Source of the DNA: Paenalcaligenes hominis_A
GTDB taxonomy: Bacteria; Pseudomonadota; Gammaproteobacteria; Burkholderiales; Burkholderiaceae_B
Length of the DNA stretch: 64,000 nucleotides
Reading direction: 5' to 3'
NCBI RefSeq assembly: GCF_041359055.1
Contig: NZ_JBGJKZ010000002.1
Coordinates: forward strand, 124,001-188,000
In this document: piece after piece, positions 1-8,587 of the stretch
Numbering within the stretch: position 1 is the stretch's first letter
Layout of the letters: each line of letters starts with the position of its first letter
The notes under the pieces: model-generated
Database searches by the model: none
What the model was told of the DNA's origin: nothing
What the model saw: the letters and a program-made list of their open reading frames with translations, nothing else
Program-made: the position numbers and the translations under genes

Positions 1-1
1 A

Positions 2-646
2 ACACTGCGCCAGCCCGGAGCTCAAGTCGGTGCGGCAAACCAACTGCCTACAGGGCTACAAATTGGTACGGGGGTACGCACCGTCGCTACCGAGCGCATT
101 CATAGCCAAGGCGGGTTAAACAACACGGGTCACTCGTTAGATGTAGCCATCCAAGGCCGGGGTTACTTTCAGGTTGAGATGCCAGATGGAACCTTTGCCT
201 ATACCCGCAATGGTCAGTTGCAGCTTGATCAAAATGGTCAGCTTGTGACGGCTGGTGGTTATCCTATTCAGCCTCCTATCAACATCCCAGATAACGCATT
301 GCAAATTGAAATTTCACGTGATGGCACGGTGTCAGTGACACAGCCAGGCGCAATTGGTGCCAGCATAGAGGTAGGTCAGTTGCAACTCACCACTTTTGTA
401 AACACCAGTGGTTTGCAAAGCGTAGGTGAAAACCTATATGTGGAAACGGATGCGTCTGGTGCGGCTAACTTTTTACAACCCGGCATGGACGGGGCAGGGC
501 TAGTCTTACAGGAATACACCGAGACCTCTAACGTCAACGTGGCCGAGGAGCTTGTGAATATGATCACAGCACAGCGCGCCTACGAAATGAACAGTAAAGC
601 CGTGCAAACGTCCGATCAAATGTTAGGTCGTTTAACGCAGATCTAA
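2..646 (+). CDS. flgG: Flagellar distal rod protein FlgG (5' truncated by window edge)
   Basis: FlgG forms the distal rod between the proximal rod and the hook. The reading frame is open from base 2, so about 45 N-terminal residues lie outside the window; 214 residues remain of the usual 260 or so. The visible part has the FlgE/F/G core with VAIQGRGYFQV near its start. The classic C-terminal rod/hook helix (SNVNVAEELVNMITAQRAYE) ends in DQMLGRLTQI, as in FlgG. It is followed 18 bp later by flgH, so it belongs to the flg operon. Confidence 0.97.
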   Translation, partial: TLRQPGAQVGAANQLPTGLQIGTGVRTVATERIHSQGGLNNTGHSLDVAIQGRGYFQVEMPDGTFAYTRNGQLQLDQNGQLVTAGGYPIQPPINIPDNALQIEISRDGTVSVTQPGAIGASIEVGQLQLTTFVNTSGLQSVGENLYVETDASGAANFLQPGMDGAGLVLQEYTETSNVNVAEELVNMITAQRAYEMNSKAVQTSDQMLGRLTQI

Positions 647-664
647 TACAGCTCAAGGTAAGTC

Positions 665-1354
665 ATGATGGGGTTCACGTTCAGTAGGTTGAGTGTCATA
701 ACACTCGCGGCATTGATTAGCGCTTGTGCTATGGTTCCACCCGAACCAGTTGTGGTTGGGCCGCTGAGCGCGCCGCCGCCGGCACCTTTGCCACCACAGG
801 CGGTAGCAAATGGTGCTATTTATCAGCCTACTGCATACGGTAACTATCCTTTGTTCGAGGATAGAAGACCGCGCAATGTGGGGGACATTGTCACTATTGT
901 GATCCAAGAAAAAACGAACGCTGCTAAAAGTGTATCCACCAACACCGATCGCAATAGCGAGGCGGGAATGAATATCGGTCTTTCACCTGGTATTTTGCCT
1001 AGCGAACTCGGCACTCGGCAAAATTTTGAAGCCACAGGCTCGAACAGCGCTAAAGGCTCGGGAACCAGTCGCGCAGACAACATGTTTTCAGGCACGTTAA
1101 CCACCACCGTGATTGGGGTCATGCCCAATGGCAATCTTCAAGTCGCGGGCGAAAAGCAAATTGCTATCAACCGTGGTAGTGAATACATGCGCTTTTCTGG
1201 TGTGGTGGACCCACGTTCTATCTCTGGCTCAGGCACCGTCGTTTCCACTCAGGTTGCGGATGCACGCATTGAGTTTCGCAGCAAAGGCGTGATGGACGAG
1301 GTGCAAACTATGGGTTGGCTGCAGCGTTTCTTCTTAAATATCTCCCCTTTCTAA
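665..1354 (+). CDS. flgH: Flagellar L-ring lipoprotein FlgH
   Basis: FlgH builds the outer-membrane L ring that acts as a bushing for the rod. The 229-residue product begins with a lipoprotein signal whose lipobox is LISAC, giving an acylated Cys near residue 21, followed by a proline-rich linker. The body carries the FlgH landmarks RRPRNVGDIVTIVIQE and GVVDPRSI. It ends two bases before the flgI start. Length and operon position match the family. Confidence 0.97.
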   Translation: MMGFTFSRLSVITLAALISACAMVPPEPVVVGPLSAPPPAPLPPQAVANGAIYQPTAYGNYPLFEDRRPRNVGDIVTIVIQEKTNAAKSVSTNTDRNSEAGMNIGLSPGILPSELGTRQNFEATGSNSAKGSGTSRADNMFSGTLTTTVIGVMPNGNLQVAGEKQIAINRGSEYMRFSGVVDPRSISGSGTVVSTQVADARIEFRSKGVMDEVQTMGWLQRFFLNISPF

Positions 1355-1356
1355 TT

Positions 1357-2499
1357 ATGAAAAAACAAGCAGTCTCTTTACGTTTTTCTGCATGTGCCGC
1401 CATCGCTAAAACGCTATTGGCCGCGCTCTTGGTCTGGCAGCCTTTGACGGCTCATGCAGAACGCATCAAAGATTTAGCCTCTATCCAAGGGGTACGAGAA
1501 AACCAGCTCATTGGCTATGGCTTAGTGGTGGGTTTAGATGGCAGCGGTGATCAAGTGCGCCAAGCCCCATTTACGCAACAAAGCTTAACCAATATGCTGT
1601 CACAACTAGGGGTGACCATTCCTCAGGGCAGCAATATGCAGCTTAAAAACGTAGCCGCCGTAATGGTAACGGCACGTTTACCCGCTTTTGCACGCCCAGG
1701 CCAAGCCGTGGATGTGGTGGTGTCCTCAATGGGAAATGCCAAAAGCCTACGGGGTGGTACCTTGCTAATGACTCCTCTAAAGGGGGCAAATGGTCAGGTC
1801 TATGCTATTGCCCAAGGTAACTTATTAGTGGGTGGTGCAGGTGCCGAAGCAGGGGGTTCCAGTGTGCAGGTCAACCAATTAAATGGCGGTACTATCCCAA
1901 GCGGTGCCATTGTAGAGCAAAGTGTGCCCACGACATTTATTTACGATGGGGCATTAACGCTAGAGCTCAACAGTACCGATTTTGGCACGGCGCAAAACAT
2001 GGTGGCAGCGATCAATCAACGCTTCGGTGGCAATACTGCAACAGCATTAGATGGGCGCGTAATACGTGTTCAAGCACCACTTGAGCCCCAAGCCCAAGCC
2101 GCTTTTCTGTCACAGATAGAGAACCTAAATGTACAAGTACCTCCGGCGCGAGCACGGGTTGTGGTGAATGCACGTACCGGATCGGTGGTAATGAACCGCA
2201 CGGTAACCATTGACGAGGCCGCTATTGCGTATGGCAATCTGTCCGTGGTGATTAGTTCGCAAACGGGCGTTAGTCAGCCTGATACCCCCTTTGCAGGTGG
2301 GCAGACGGTGGTTACAGACCGCACAGATATTGAAATGCGCACAGAGGAAGGCAGTTTGCAGCGCATTACCACCAGTGCGAATTTGGCGGATGTGGTGCGG
2401 GCTTTGAATGCTTTAGGTGCTACGCCTCAAGATCTGCTGTCTATTTTACAAAATCTAAAAAGCGCAGGCGCTTTGCGCGCCGATTTGGAAATTATTTAA
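1357..2499 (+). CDS. flgI: Flagellar P-ring protein FlgI
   Basis: FlgI is secreted to the periplasm and forms the P ring around the rod. The frame is open from 1315, but the ATG at 1357 directly follows the flgH stop and gives a proper Sec signal peptide ending LTAHA before ERIKDLAS, the typical mature N terminus. That start gives 380 residues, the normal family length. Conserved RENQLIGYGLVVGLDGSGD and the C-terminal LNALGATPQDLLSILQ are present. Confidence 0.97.
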   Translation: MKKQAVSLRFSACAAIAKTLLAALLVWQPLTAHAERIKDLASIQGVRENQLIGYGLVVGLDGSGDQVRQAPFTQQSLTNMLSQLGVTIPQGSNMQLKNVAAVMVTARLPAFARPGQAVDVVVSSMGNAKSLRGGTLLMTPLKGANGQVYAIAQGNLLVGGAGAEAGGSSVQVNQLNGGTIPSGAIVEQSVPTTFIYDGALTLELNSTDFGTAQNMVAAINQRFGGNTATALDGRVIRVQAPLEPQAQAAFLSQIENLNVQVPPARARVVVNARTGSVVMNRTVTIDEAAIAYGNLSVVISSQTGVSQPDTPFAGGQTVVTDRTDIEMRTEEGSLQRITTSANLADVVRALNALGATPQDLLSILQNLKSAGALRADLEII

Positions 2500-2514
2500 G
2501 CAAGGTATTTAGAC

Positions 2515-3492
2515 GTGTCGGCTCATTTTTTTCCTCGCCCAGGTTCTGCACCTCAAGTTTCTATTTTCGATACAGGCCAGTTAGCTTCGTTACGTAAAGC
2601 GGTGACGGGGGCACAGGTTGATAGTGAAGCCCAAGAAAAAGTGGCGCATCAATTTGAAGCCTTGATGATTCAACAGCTATTAAAACAAGCGCGTCAAACC
2701 GCAAGCGGCAATGGCTTGTTTGATAGCGAGGCCGTGCGCATGTCGCAAAGTATTGGCGATGAGCAGTTAGCCTTGAACTTATCAAACCCTGGTTTTGGTT
2801 TTGCTCAAGCCTTAATTGATCAAATGAAGCAAGCCCAAGGCTTGCAAAGCCAAGCTTTGCCGGCCCGCACCTTGCCCGAGGCAGCCTCGACGCGTTTACC
2901 GCAGTTGCGTTCTCATGTGGGCGAAGCAGGGCGCATTATTGATGCGCCTTCGTTGACGGCGCTGATTAAAAAGTTGAATGGGCCTAAGTCCGTGGATGCC
3001 ATTGCTTCGGCGATTCAAGGGGCACCTAAACACATTAGCTCTTTTGTCAGCAAAATGCGTGAAGCGGTGCGTGTTGCCGCAGCCGAGTCTGGACTGCCAG
3101 AAAAACTCATTATGAGCCAAGCCGCTTTAGAGTCTGGCTGGGGTAAACGCGAAATTCTGTTTGAAGACGGCTCAACCAGTCATAATTTATTTGGTATCAA
3201 AGCGACATCCGGCTGGAAGGGCAAGGTGGCGCATGTGATGACCACCGAATTTATTGATGGCAAAAAAGTAAAAGTGAAGCAGCCTTTTCGGGCCTATGAT
3301 TCGTACCAAGATTCTGTGGCTGATTACGCCCGATTATTGAGCCAAAACGAACGCTATGCTTCGGTGCGTGAGGCAGGTTCAGCAGAAGAGGCGGCCAAAC
3401 GGGTTCAAGCCTCTGGTTATGCAACAGATCCCAATTATGCGGATAAGTTAATTTCCATTATGGCGTATTTCGATTCCAGCGCTGTGCGCTAA
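2515..3492 (+). CDS. flgJ: Rod-cap scaffold and peptidoglycan hydrolase FlgJ
   Basis: FlgJ caps the growing rod and opens the murein for it. The N-terminal rod-binding domain (about residues 20-105) includes HQFEALMIQQLLKQ. The C-terminal beta-N-acetylglucosaminidase-type domain (about residues 170-325) has the catalytic-region sequence SQAALESGWGKRE and HNLFGIKA. This dual-domain form is typical of beta- and gamma-proteobacteria. The start is GTG at 2515, with an AAGG Shine-Dalgarno element nine bases upstream. It lies 15 bp after flgI in the same operon. Confidence 0.96.
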   Translation: MSAHFFPRPGSAPQVSIFDTGQLASLRKAVTGAQVDSEAQEKVAHQFEALMIQQLLKQARQTASGNGLFDSEAVRMSQSIGDEQLALNLSNPGFGFAQALIDQMKQAQGLQSQALPARTLPEAASTRLPQLRSHVGEAGRIIDAPSLTALIKKLNGPKSVDAIASAIQGAPKHISSFVSKMREAVRVAAAESGLPEKLIMSQAALESGWGKREILFEDGSTSHNLFGIKATSGWKGKVAHVMTTEFIDGKKVKVKQPFRAYDSYQDSVADYARLLSQNERYASVREAGSAEEAAKRVQASGYATDPNYADKLISIMAYFDSSAVR

Positions 3493-3581
3493 AGATTACC
3501 CACAACGGGTCGTTAATAAAGTGAATAAGCTATTGAGTGAGTGTGGCAGTAGGTTGCTACACAAATAAAACGGATACTTTT

Positions 3582-5258
3582 ATGAATTTATATGGCCTAG
3601 GTCTTTCAGCGCTAAATGCCGCCCAAGTTAATCTCATGACGACTGGGCATAATATTAATAATGCCGCTGTAGAGGGATACAACCGTCAGTCGGTGCTACA
3701 GCAAACAACCGGTGCACAAGCTACTGGGGCCGGCTATATAGGCCGTGGTGTGCAGGCGGTCACCGTGCAACGTGCGTACGACAGCTTTTTGCACAATCAG
3801 CTGGTGAAATCCCAAAGCCAAGGGGCAGCATTGGTAGCCTATGGCAACGAGATTGCCCAGCTAAATAATTTATTCTCTGATCGTACTGCCGGCGTAAGCC
3901 CTGCCATTCAAAAATTCTTTGAAAGCGTTCAGGCGGTAGCGTCTGCGCCTGCAGATCCGGCCGCTCGTCAAGAAATGCTAGGGCGTTCTGATAGCTTGGT
4001 GACTCAATTTAAAGAAGCCAACCGCTTTATTGATAACCAGCGTCATGACATTAATACCCAGCTCAGTACGGTAGTTTCTCAGATCAATAGCTATGTCAGC
4101 CGTATTCATGACATGAACGAGCAAATTACTAAAGCCCGTGCTTCAGTAGGTGGTGCACATGCGCCAAACGATTTATTAGACCAGCGTGATCAATTAGTAG
4201 CCGAACTAAATCAACTGGTTGATGTAAAAGTCTACGAGCAGGACGGTAACTTCAATCTGGCCTTAGGCTCAGGCCAAGTCTTATTAGGTGGGCCTACTCA
4301 GTTTCCGTTGGTGGCGGTACCATCACAAGCTGATCCTACCCGTCATGTGGTGGCCTATACCTATGGTTATACCAATGGTCAGCCAGACCTAGCTGAAATT
4401 GATGATGCCAGTTTTTCTGGTGGGCAGTTAGCCGGGTTGTTGCAATACCGTATAGACACCTTAGACCCAGCCCAAAATGCGTTAGGGCGTCTTGCTGTGG
4501 CAATTTCCACTGAGTTTAATGCAATTCACAACACAGGCTATGACCTAACAGGGGCCAAAGGCGGCGATTATTTTTCCGTACAAATTGGTCAACCAATGGC
4601 TTCAGATAAAAACAAAAGCACGGCCAGTTTACGCGTAGAGCTAGACTCAGCAAACGCATTAACCGGCCAAGACTATGAGTTTTTGATGGATGGCTCCGAG
4701 CTGAAATACCGCACGTTGCCAAATGGTCAGTTTAGTGCTCTACCCGCTGCCAATGACGAGGGTGAGGTCATTATCGATGGCTTGAAAATTGATCAAAGCG
4801 CCATGGCAGGGGCTAGCGATGGCGACTTATGGCGCTTAAACCCAACTCGAAATTCAGCCGATAGTTTTGCGGTCGAGATCCAGCAGCCGGGTGATATTGC
4901 TGCAGCCGGCCAAGATGCCGACGGCAATCCATTGGGTTCAGCAGACGGCAGCATAGCGCTTAAATTAGCCGAATTGCAAAACAGTAAAACCATGGGCAAG
5001 GGCAGTTTAAGCTTTAACGATGCTTTTTCTCAGCTAGTAAACCGAGTGGCAGTGAATGGTCAACAAAACACCACAGCAGCCAAAGCACAAAAAAACTTAA
5101 TCGAACAAAACTATTCAGCACAACAAGCCCTATCCGGCGTGAATCTCGATGAAGAATACTTAAAGCTTAACCAGTATGCGGATCAGTATCGGGCGGCCTC
5201 ACGTTTGATTGATGTTGGCACCAATTTATTTGATACGCTTTTAAGCTTGCGTGCCTAG
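3582..5258 (+). CDS. flgK: Hook-filament junction protein FlgK (HAP1)
   Basis: FlgK is the first hook-associated protein, joining hook to FlgL and filament. The start at 3582 gives MNLYGLGLSALNAAQ, the usual HAP1 N terminus; the frame extends upstream to 3537 without family support. The product is 558 residues. The D0 helices at both ends are intact: the N-terminal GHNINNAAVEGYNRQ and the C-terminal SGVNLDEEYLKLNQYADQYR. A 90-bp gap separates it from flgJ, so an internal promoter is possible, but I see no clear sigma-28 box. Confidence 0.96.
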   Translation: MNLYGLGLSALNAAQVNLMTTGHNINNAAVEGYNRQSVLQQTTGAQATGAGYIGRGVQAVTVQRAYDSFLHNQLVKSQSQGAALVAYGNEIAQLNNLFSDRTAGVSPAIQKFFESVQAVASAPADPAARQEMLGRSDSLVTQFKEANRFIDNQRHDINTQLSTVVSQINSYVSRIHDMNEQITKARASVGGAHAPNDLLDQRDQLVAELNQLVDVKVYEQDGNFNLALGSGQVLLGGPTQFPLVAVPSQADPTRHVVAYTYGYTNGQPDLAEIDDASFSGGQLAGLLQYRIDTLDPAQNALGRLAVAISTEFNAIHNTGYDLTGAKGGDYFSVQIGQPMASDKNKSTASLRVELDSANALTGQDYEFLMDGSELKYRTLPNGQFSALPAANDEGEVIIDGLKIDQSAMAGASDGDLWRLNPTRNSADSFAVEIQQPGDIAAAGQDADGNPLGSADGSIALKLAELQNSKTMGKGSLSFNDAFSQLVNRVAVNGQQNTTAAKAQKNLIEQNYSAQQALSGVNLDEEYLKLNQYADQYRAASRLIDVGTNLFDTLLSLRA

Positions 5259-5283
5259 AGTGATTGAGTAAAGGAACACCAGA

Positions 5284-6555
5284 ATGCGTATTAGTACAGC
5301 CTCTTATTTTCAAACCGGTCTCAATTCTTTAAATCGTCAGCAAAGCGAATTAATGCACGTTTTCCAACAAGTCAGTAGTGGAAAACGCATGATTACACCG
5401 GCCGATGACCCACTCGCGGCGGCGCAAAGCTTAACATTGGCGCAAGCCAGTTCCATGAACAGTCGCTTTGCTGAAAACCGCCAAGTTGCTGTGCGCAACT
5501 TGGGCGAGGAGGAAAACGTACTGATGTCATTGATCCCACAGGTAAATGGTGCTAAAACGCGTTTGCTTGAGGCAGCCAATGGCACCTTGTCTAACTCCGA
5601 TCGCGAAGCATTAGCTACTGTGTTCGAGGAAATGCGTGACTCTATTGCTAATCTTACGAATGCTCAGGATGCTAGCGGTCAATACATTTTCAGTGGTTCC
5701 CAGGGCACTGTACAGCCGTTTAGTAAAAATGCAGACGGTAGCTACACCTATGTGGGCGACCGCTCCGATCGTAATGTTCAGGTGGATCAAACCCGCCAGT
5801 TATCCAGCAGTGATCATGGGGTGGATGTATTTCTACGTGCCACACCAGGCAGCCTTGTGTTTTTAACATCGGGCCACTCGGCTAACAGCGGCACCGGTGA
5901 AATAGGTGGTGTGTCCATAGCGGATTCCAGCAAAGCAACTCAAGTACAAAGCATCGACATTGCTGTTACAGCAGGTACTACGCCCGATAGCCCTAATCTT
6001 ATTATTACCACTCAGGTTCTGAACGAGGCTGGCGAGTTAGAGGAAGTAGTAAAAACCGTCGAGTACGAGGCGGATGCAACCACGTTGGACTTGGGCAATG
6101 GCTTAACGGTGGCGCTGAATGGCACACCTAAAGCAGGCGATAGCTTCTCGTTAACGAATTCTCAAAGTCAGTACGGCAACGACGAGTTAAACCTGCTCAA
6201 CACCTTAAATGATGTGGTCAATGCATTGCGCTTAGATGTTGATGGCAACCCAGCGAATAAAGCCACTATGCAAAATGTTTTGAATCGCGCTATGCAACAC
6301 ACCGATTTAGCCTACGACAATATTTTAACCATACGGGCATCCGTTGGTGCACGTATGAATGAAGTGGAAGCGTTGTCGCATGTAGGCTCTATGCAAGCGC
6401 TGCATTTGTCTTCAGAGATTTCTCGTATCGAGGACTTGGACTATTACTCGGCCTCAACCCAACTGGAAATGCGCACCTCTGCCTTAGAGGCCGCCGCTAT
6501 TGCGTTTAAAAAAATACAAAGTACTAACCTATTTGCATTGAATGCGCGCGGGTAA
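5284..6555 (+). CDS. flgL: Hook-filament junction protein FlgL (HAP3)
   Basis: FlgL sits between FlgK and the flagellin filament. The 423-residue protein has the flagellin-like N-terminal D0/D1 segment (MRISTASYFQTGLNSLNRQQ, then QQVSSGKRMITPADDP). The C-terminal part contains SRIEDLDYYSASTQLEMRTS and a final LFALNARG. It follows flgK by 25 bp with AAGGA before the ATG. The middle is longer than in E. coli FlgL, which is common in Burkholderiales. Confidence 0.96.
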   Translation: MRISTASYFQTGLNSLNRQQSELMHVFQQVSSGKRMITPADDPLAAAQSLTLAQASSMNSRFAENRQVAVRNLGEEENVLMSLIPQVNGAKTRLLEAANGTLSNSDREALATVFEEMRDSIANLTNAQDASGQYIFSGSQGTVQPFSKNADGSYTYVGDRSDRNVQVDQTRQLSSSDHGVDVFLRATPGSLVFLTSGHSANSGTGEIGGVSIADSSKATQVQSIDIAVTAGTTPDSPNLIITTQVLNEAGELEEVVKTVEYEADATTLDLGNGLTVALNGTPKAGDSFSLTNSQSQYGNDELNLLNTLNDVVNALRLDVDGNPANKATMQNVLNRAMQHTDLAYDNILTIRASVGARMNEVEALSHVGSMQALHLSSEISRIEDLDYYSASTQLEMRTSALEAAAIAFKKIQSTNLFALNARG

Positions 6556-6584
6556 ACTTCTTTATTCTCTATTGGTGATGATTC

Positions 6585-8039
6585 ATGTTGAATAACCTCA
6601 AGCTAAGAAACCTCTTTGCTCTATTAATGGTGCTAATCGTAGCAACGACTACGCTAATCGTTGCCGTGGCTATCACACAAATGCAAGCGGTATTAAGTCA
6701 GCTCCAAACTGCAGCCGTATCTAAAGGGGTGCTAGGGGCAGTGCAGGCCAGCTACACCACCACATTGGCAGTCGCTGGCATAGCACTCGTTGTGGTGGTG
6801 GTATTCAGCGTAGCAGCGTTTTTGTTAATTAACGGCCGTGTACTGAAGCCGTTAAATTTTCTAGCGGCCCATTTTGAAGCCATTGCTAATGGCGACTTAA
6901 CACAACGCATTGCACGTAAAAGCAACAACGAAGTCGGTCAGGTGTTTGGTAGCTTGCAGCGCATGCAAGAGAGTTTGATTAAAACCTTTGGTCATATCCG
7001 TTTGAGTGCAGCCCAACTACACGCAGGTAACGAAGGCATTGCAGAGGGCAACTCAAGCCTAACGGAACGTATCGAAGAGCAGGCCGCTGCTTTACAACAA
7101 ACGGCTACCAGTATGGAGCAGTTATCCAGCACAGTGCGACAAAACGCGGACAATGCACATCAGGCCAATCAATTAGCTGTTACCGCCTCTAATGTGGCGC
7201 AGCGTGGTGGTCAGGCGGTGGGCGAAGTGGTGAGCACCATGCAAGGCATTTCCGCGAGTTCTAGCAAAATTGCCGACATTGTGGGCGTTATTGATAGTAT
7301 TGCTTTCCAGACAAATATTCTGGCTTTGAACGCAGCGGTTGAAGCGGCGCGTGCAGGTGAGCAAGGTCGAGGCTTTGCGGTGGTGGCCTCAGAGGTTCGC
7401 GCTTTAGCTCAACGCAGTGCGCAAGCAGCACGTGAAATTACCGGCTTAATCGATGACTCGGTGTCCAAAGTGAACGAAGGTTCAGGTCAGGTTGAGCGTG
7501 CCGGAGCCACCATGCAAGAAATTGTGGATTCGGTGAAACGCGTTACAGACATCATGGGTGAAATTAGCGCGGCTACCATTGAGCAATCCAGTGGCATTGA
7601 TCAGGTCAATTTAGCCATCAGTTCCATGGACAGTAGCACCACTTACAATGCCGAGCGCGTTGAGGAAACCGCACGCTCAGCAGTAGAAATGAGTAAGCAG
7701 TCTCAAGCCCTATACGATGCATTAAATGCGTATCAATTACCTGAATCCTATGTAATTGATATTGATGCACAAGTAAAAAACCAGCGTGCTCACATTCAGA
7801 AAAAAACGCAACTTCAAAGTCCTGCTAAATCCTTAGCAGATCAACGTCCTACATCGCCTAAAGTGTTGAATGGTGCGGCAAGTGCATTAACGACCTCTGT
7901 GAAAAAGAATCAAAATCCGGCTGAAATTCCAGGTATGAACGCCAGTTCGGGCACAGGTAAAGACGCAAAACTCTTACGCCCCGATCTAAGCGGCACAAAG
8001 AAACCTCAGTCCGAGGAAGACGATTGGGTGGAGTTCTAA
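6585..8039 (+). CDS. Methyl-accepting chemotaxis protein with minimal periplasmic loop and C-terminal tether motif
   Basis: A chemoreceptor of 484 residues with two membrane segments (about 9-31 and 58-81). Only about 27 residues lie between them, so there is no room for a normal ligand-binding domain. A HAMP domain (about 82-135) and a cytoplasmic signalling domain follow; the hairpin tip contains the near-invariant IAFQTNILALNAAVEAARAG. The C terminus is a long flexible linker ending DDWVEF, which fits the xWxxF pentapeptide that recruits CheR/CheB. It lies 29 bp after flgL and may be cotranscribed. It probably signals through a partner or senses a membrane or cytoplasmic cue; that part is inference. 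Confidence 0.93.
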   Translation: MLNNLKLRNLFALLMVLIVATTTLIVAVAITQMQAVLSQLQTAAVSKGVLGAVQASYTTTLAVAGIALVVVVVFSVAAFLLINGRVLKPLNFLAAHFEAIANGDLTQRIARKSNNEVGQVFGSLQRMQESLIKTFGHIRLSAAQLHAGNEGIAEGNSSLTERIEEQAAALQQTATSMEQLSSTVRQNADNAHQANQLAVTASNVAQRGGQAVGEVVSTMQGISASSSKIADIVGVIDSIAFQTNILALNAAVEAARAGEQGRGFAVVASEVRALAQRSAQAAREITGLIDDSVSKVNEGSGQVERAGATMQEIVDSVKRVTDIMGEISAATIEQSSGIDQVNLAISSMDSSTTYNAERVEETARSAVEMSKQSQALYDALNAYQLPESYVIDIDAQVKNQRAHIQKKTQLQSPAKSLADQRPTSPKVLNGAASALTTSVKKNQNPAEIPGMNASSGTGKDAKLLRPDLSGTKKPQSEEDDWVEF

Positions 8040-8045
8040 ACCATC

Positions 8046-8399
8046 ATGCCATTTTTTATGCGTTGTTTGCTTATAGGGTTGATCAGCCTGCTTAGTGCTT
8101 GTACTACTACAGGCAACTACTTTCATTTAAGTGGGATTCATCAATTGCAAGTAGGGCAAACAACGCAGCAGCAAGCCATAGCGCTATTGCAAGCAGAGCC
8201 AGTGAATTATTATCATCAATCGAATGGCACTTATTTGGCTCTTTGGCGCTTTACGCGATCAATGCTAACAGATGCTATTTACATTGACCGCGAGCTGTTA
8301 TTGGAGTTTGATGCCAATCAACGGTTGCTGGCTATAAAAAAACAACCGCCTGTTTATGATTCAGAACGACAGGCCGTCTATTCGGGCTCACAACATTAA
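8046..8399 (+). CDS. Small outer-membrane lipoprotein, SmpA/BamE-like fold suspected
   Basis: A 117-residue protein with a clear lipoprotein signal (lipobox LLSAC, Cys near residue 19). The mature part starts with short beta-prone stretches and GIHQLQVGQTTQQQAIALLQ, which resembles the SmpA/OmlA two-helix entry. It lies six bases after the chemoreceptor gene, so it is probably cotranscribed with it, and is followed by a strong terminator. The specific role is unknown; a flagellar or chemotaxis role is suggested only by position. Confidence 0.7.
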   Translation: MPFFMRCLLIGLISLLSACTTTGNYFHLSGIHQLQVGQTTQQQAIALLQAEPVNYYHQSNGTYLALWRFTRSMLTDAIYIDRELLLEFDANQRLLAIKKQPPVYDSERQAVYSGSQH

Positions 8400-8416
8400 T
8401 CATTATTCTTATAAAG

Positions 8417-8442
8417 CGTCTTTTAAAAAAGACGTTTTTTTT
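8417..8442 (+). terminator. Rho-independent terminator of the flg operon
   Basis: An 8-bp inverted repeat (CGTCTTTT / AAAAGACG) with a very short loop is followed by a run of eight T. It sits 17 bases after the lipoprotein stop and closes the + strand operon. Confidence 0.85.
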
Positions 8443-8527
8443 ATGTGTTGTGTGCAATTAGAAATAAGAAATAAAACCATCAGGATAATTACTGAAATTA
8501 AGTCTCAGTAACAGTATCAACACATTA

Positions 8528-8554
8528 TGGTGTTTGTGTTAAATTCGGTAATAA
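8528..8554 (+). promoter_or_regulatory. Weak candidate sigma-28 promoter before second chemoreceptor
   Basis: TGGTGTTT at 8528-8535, an 11-bp spacer, then GGTAATAA at 8547-8554. Each box matches the enterobacterial sigma-28 consensus (TAAAGTTT / GCCGATAA) at five of eight positions, with correct spacing. It is much weaker than the flagellin and flaG promoters in this window, so this is a tentative call. Confidence 0.3.
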
Positions 8555-8587
8555 TCTTAAATAAGTGTAAAAATCAGTGGGGGACCT

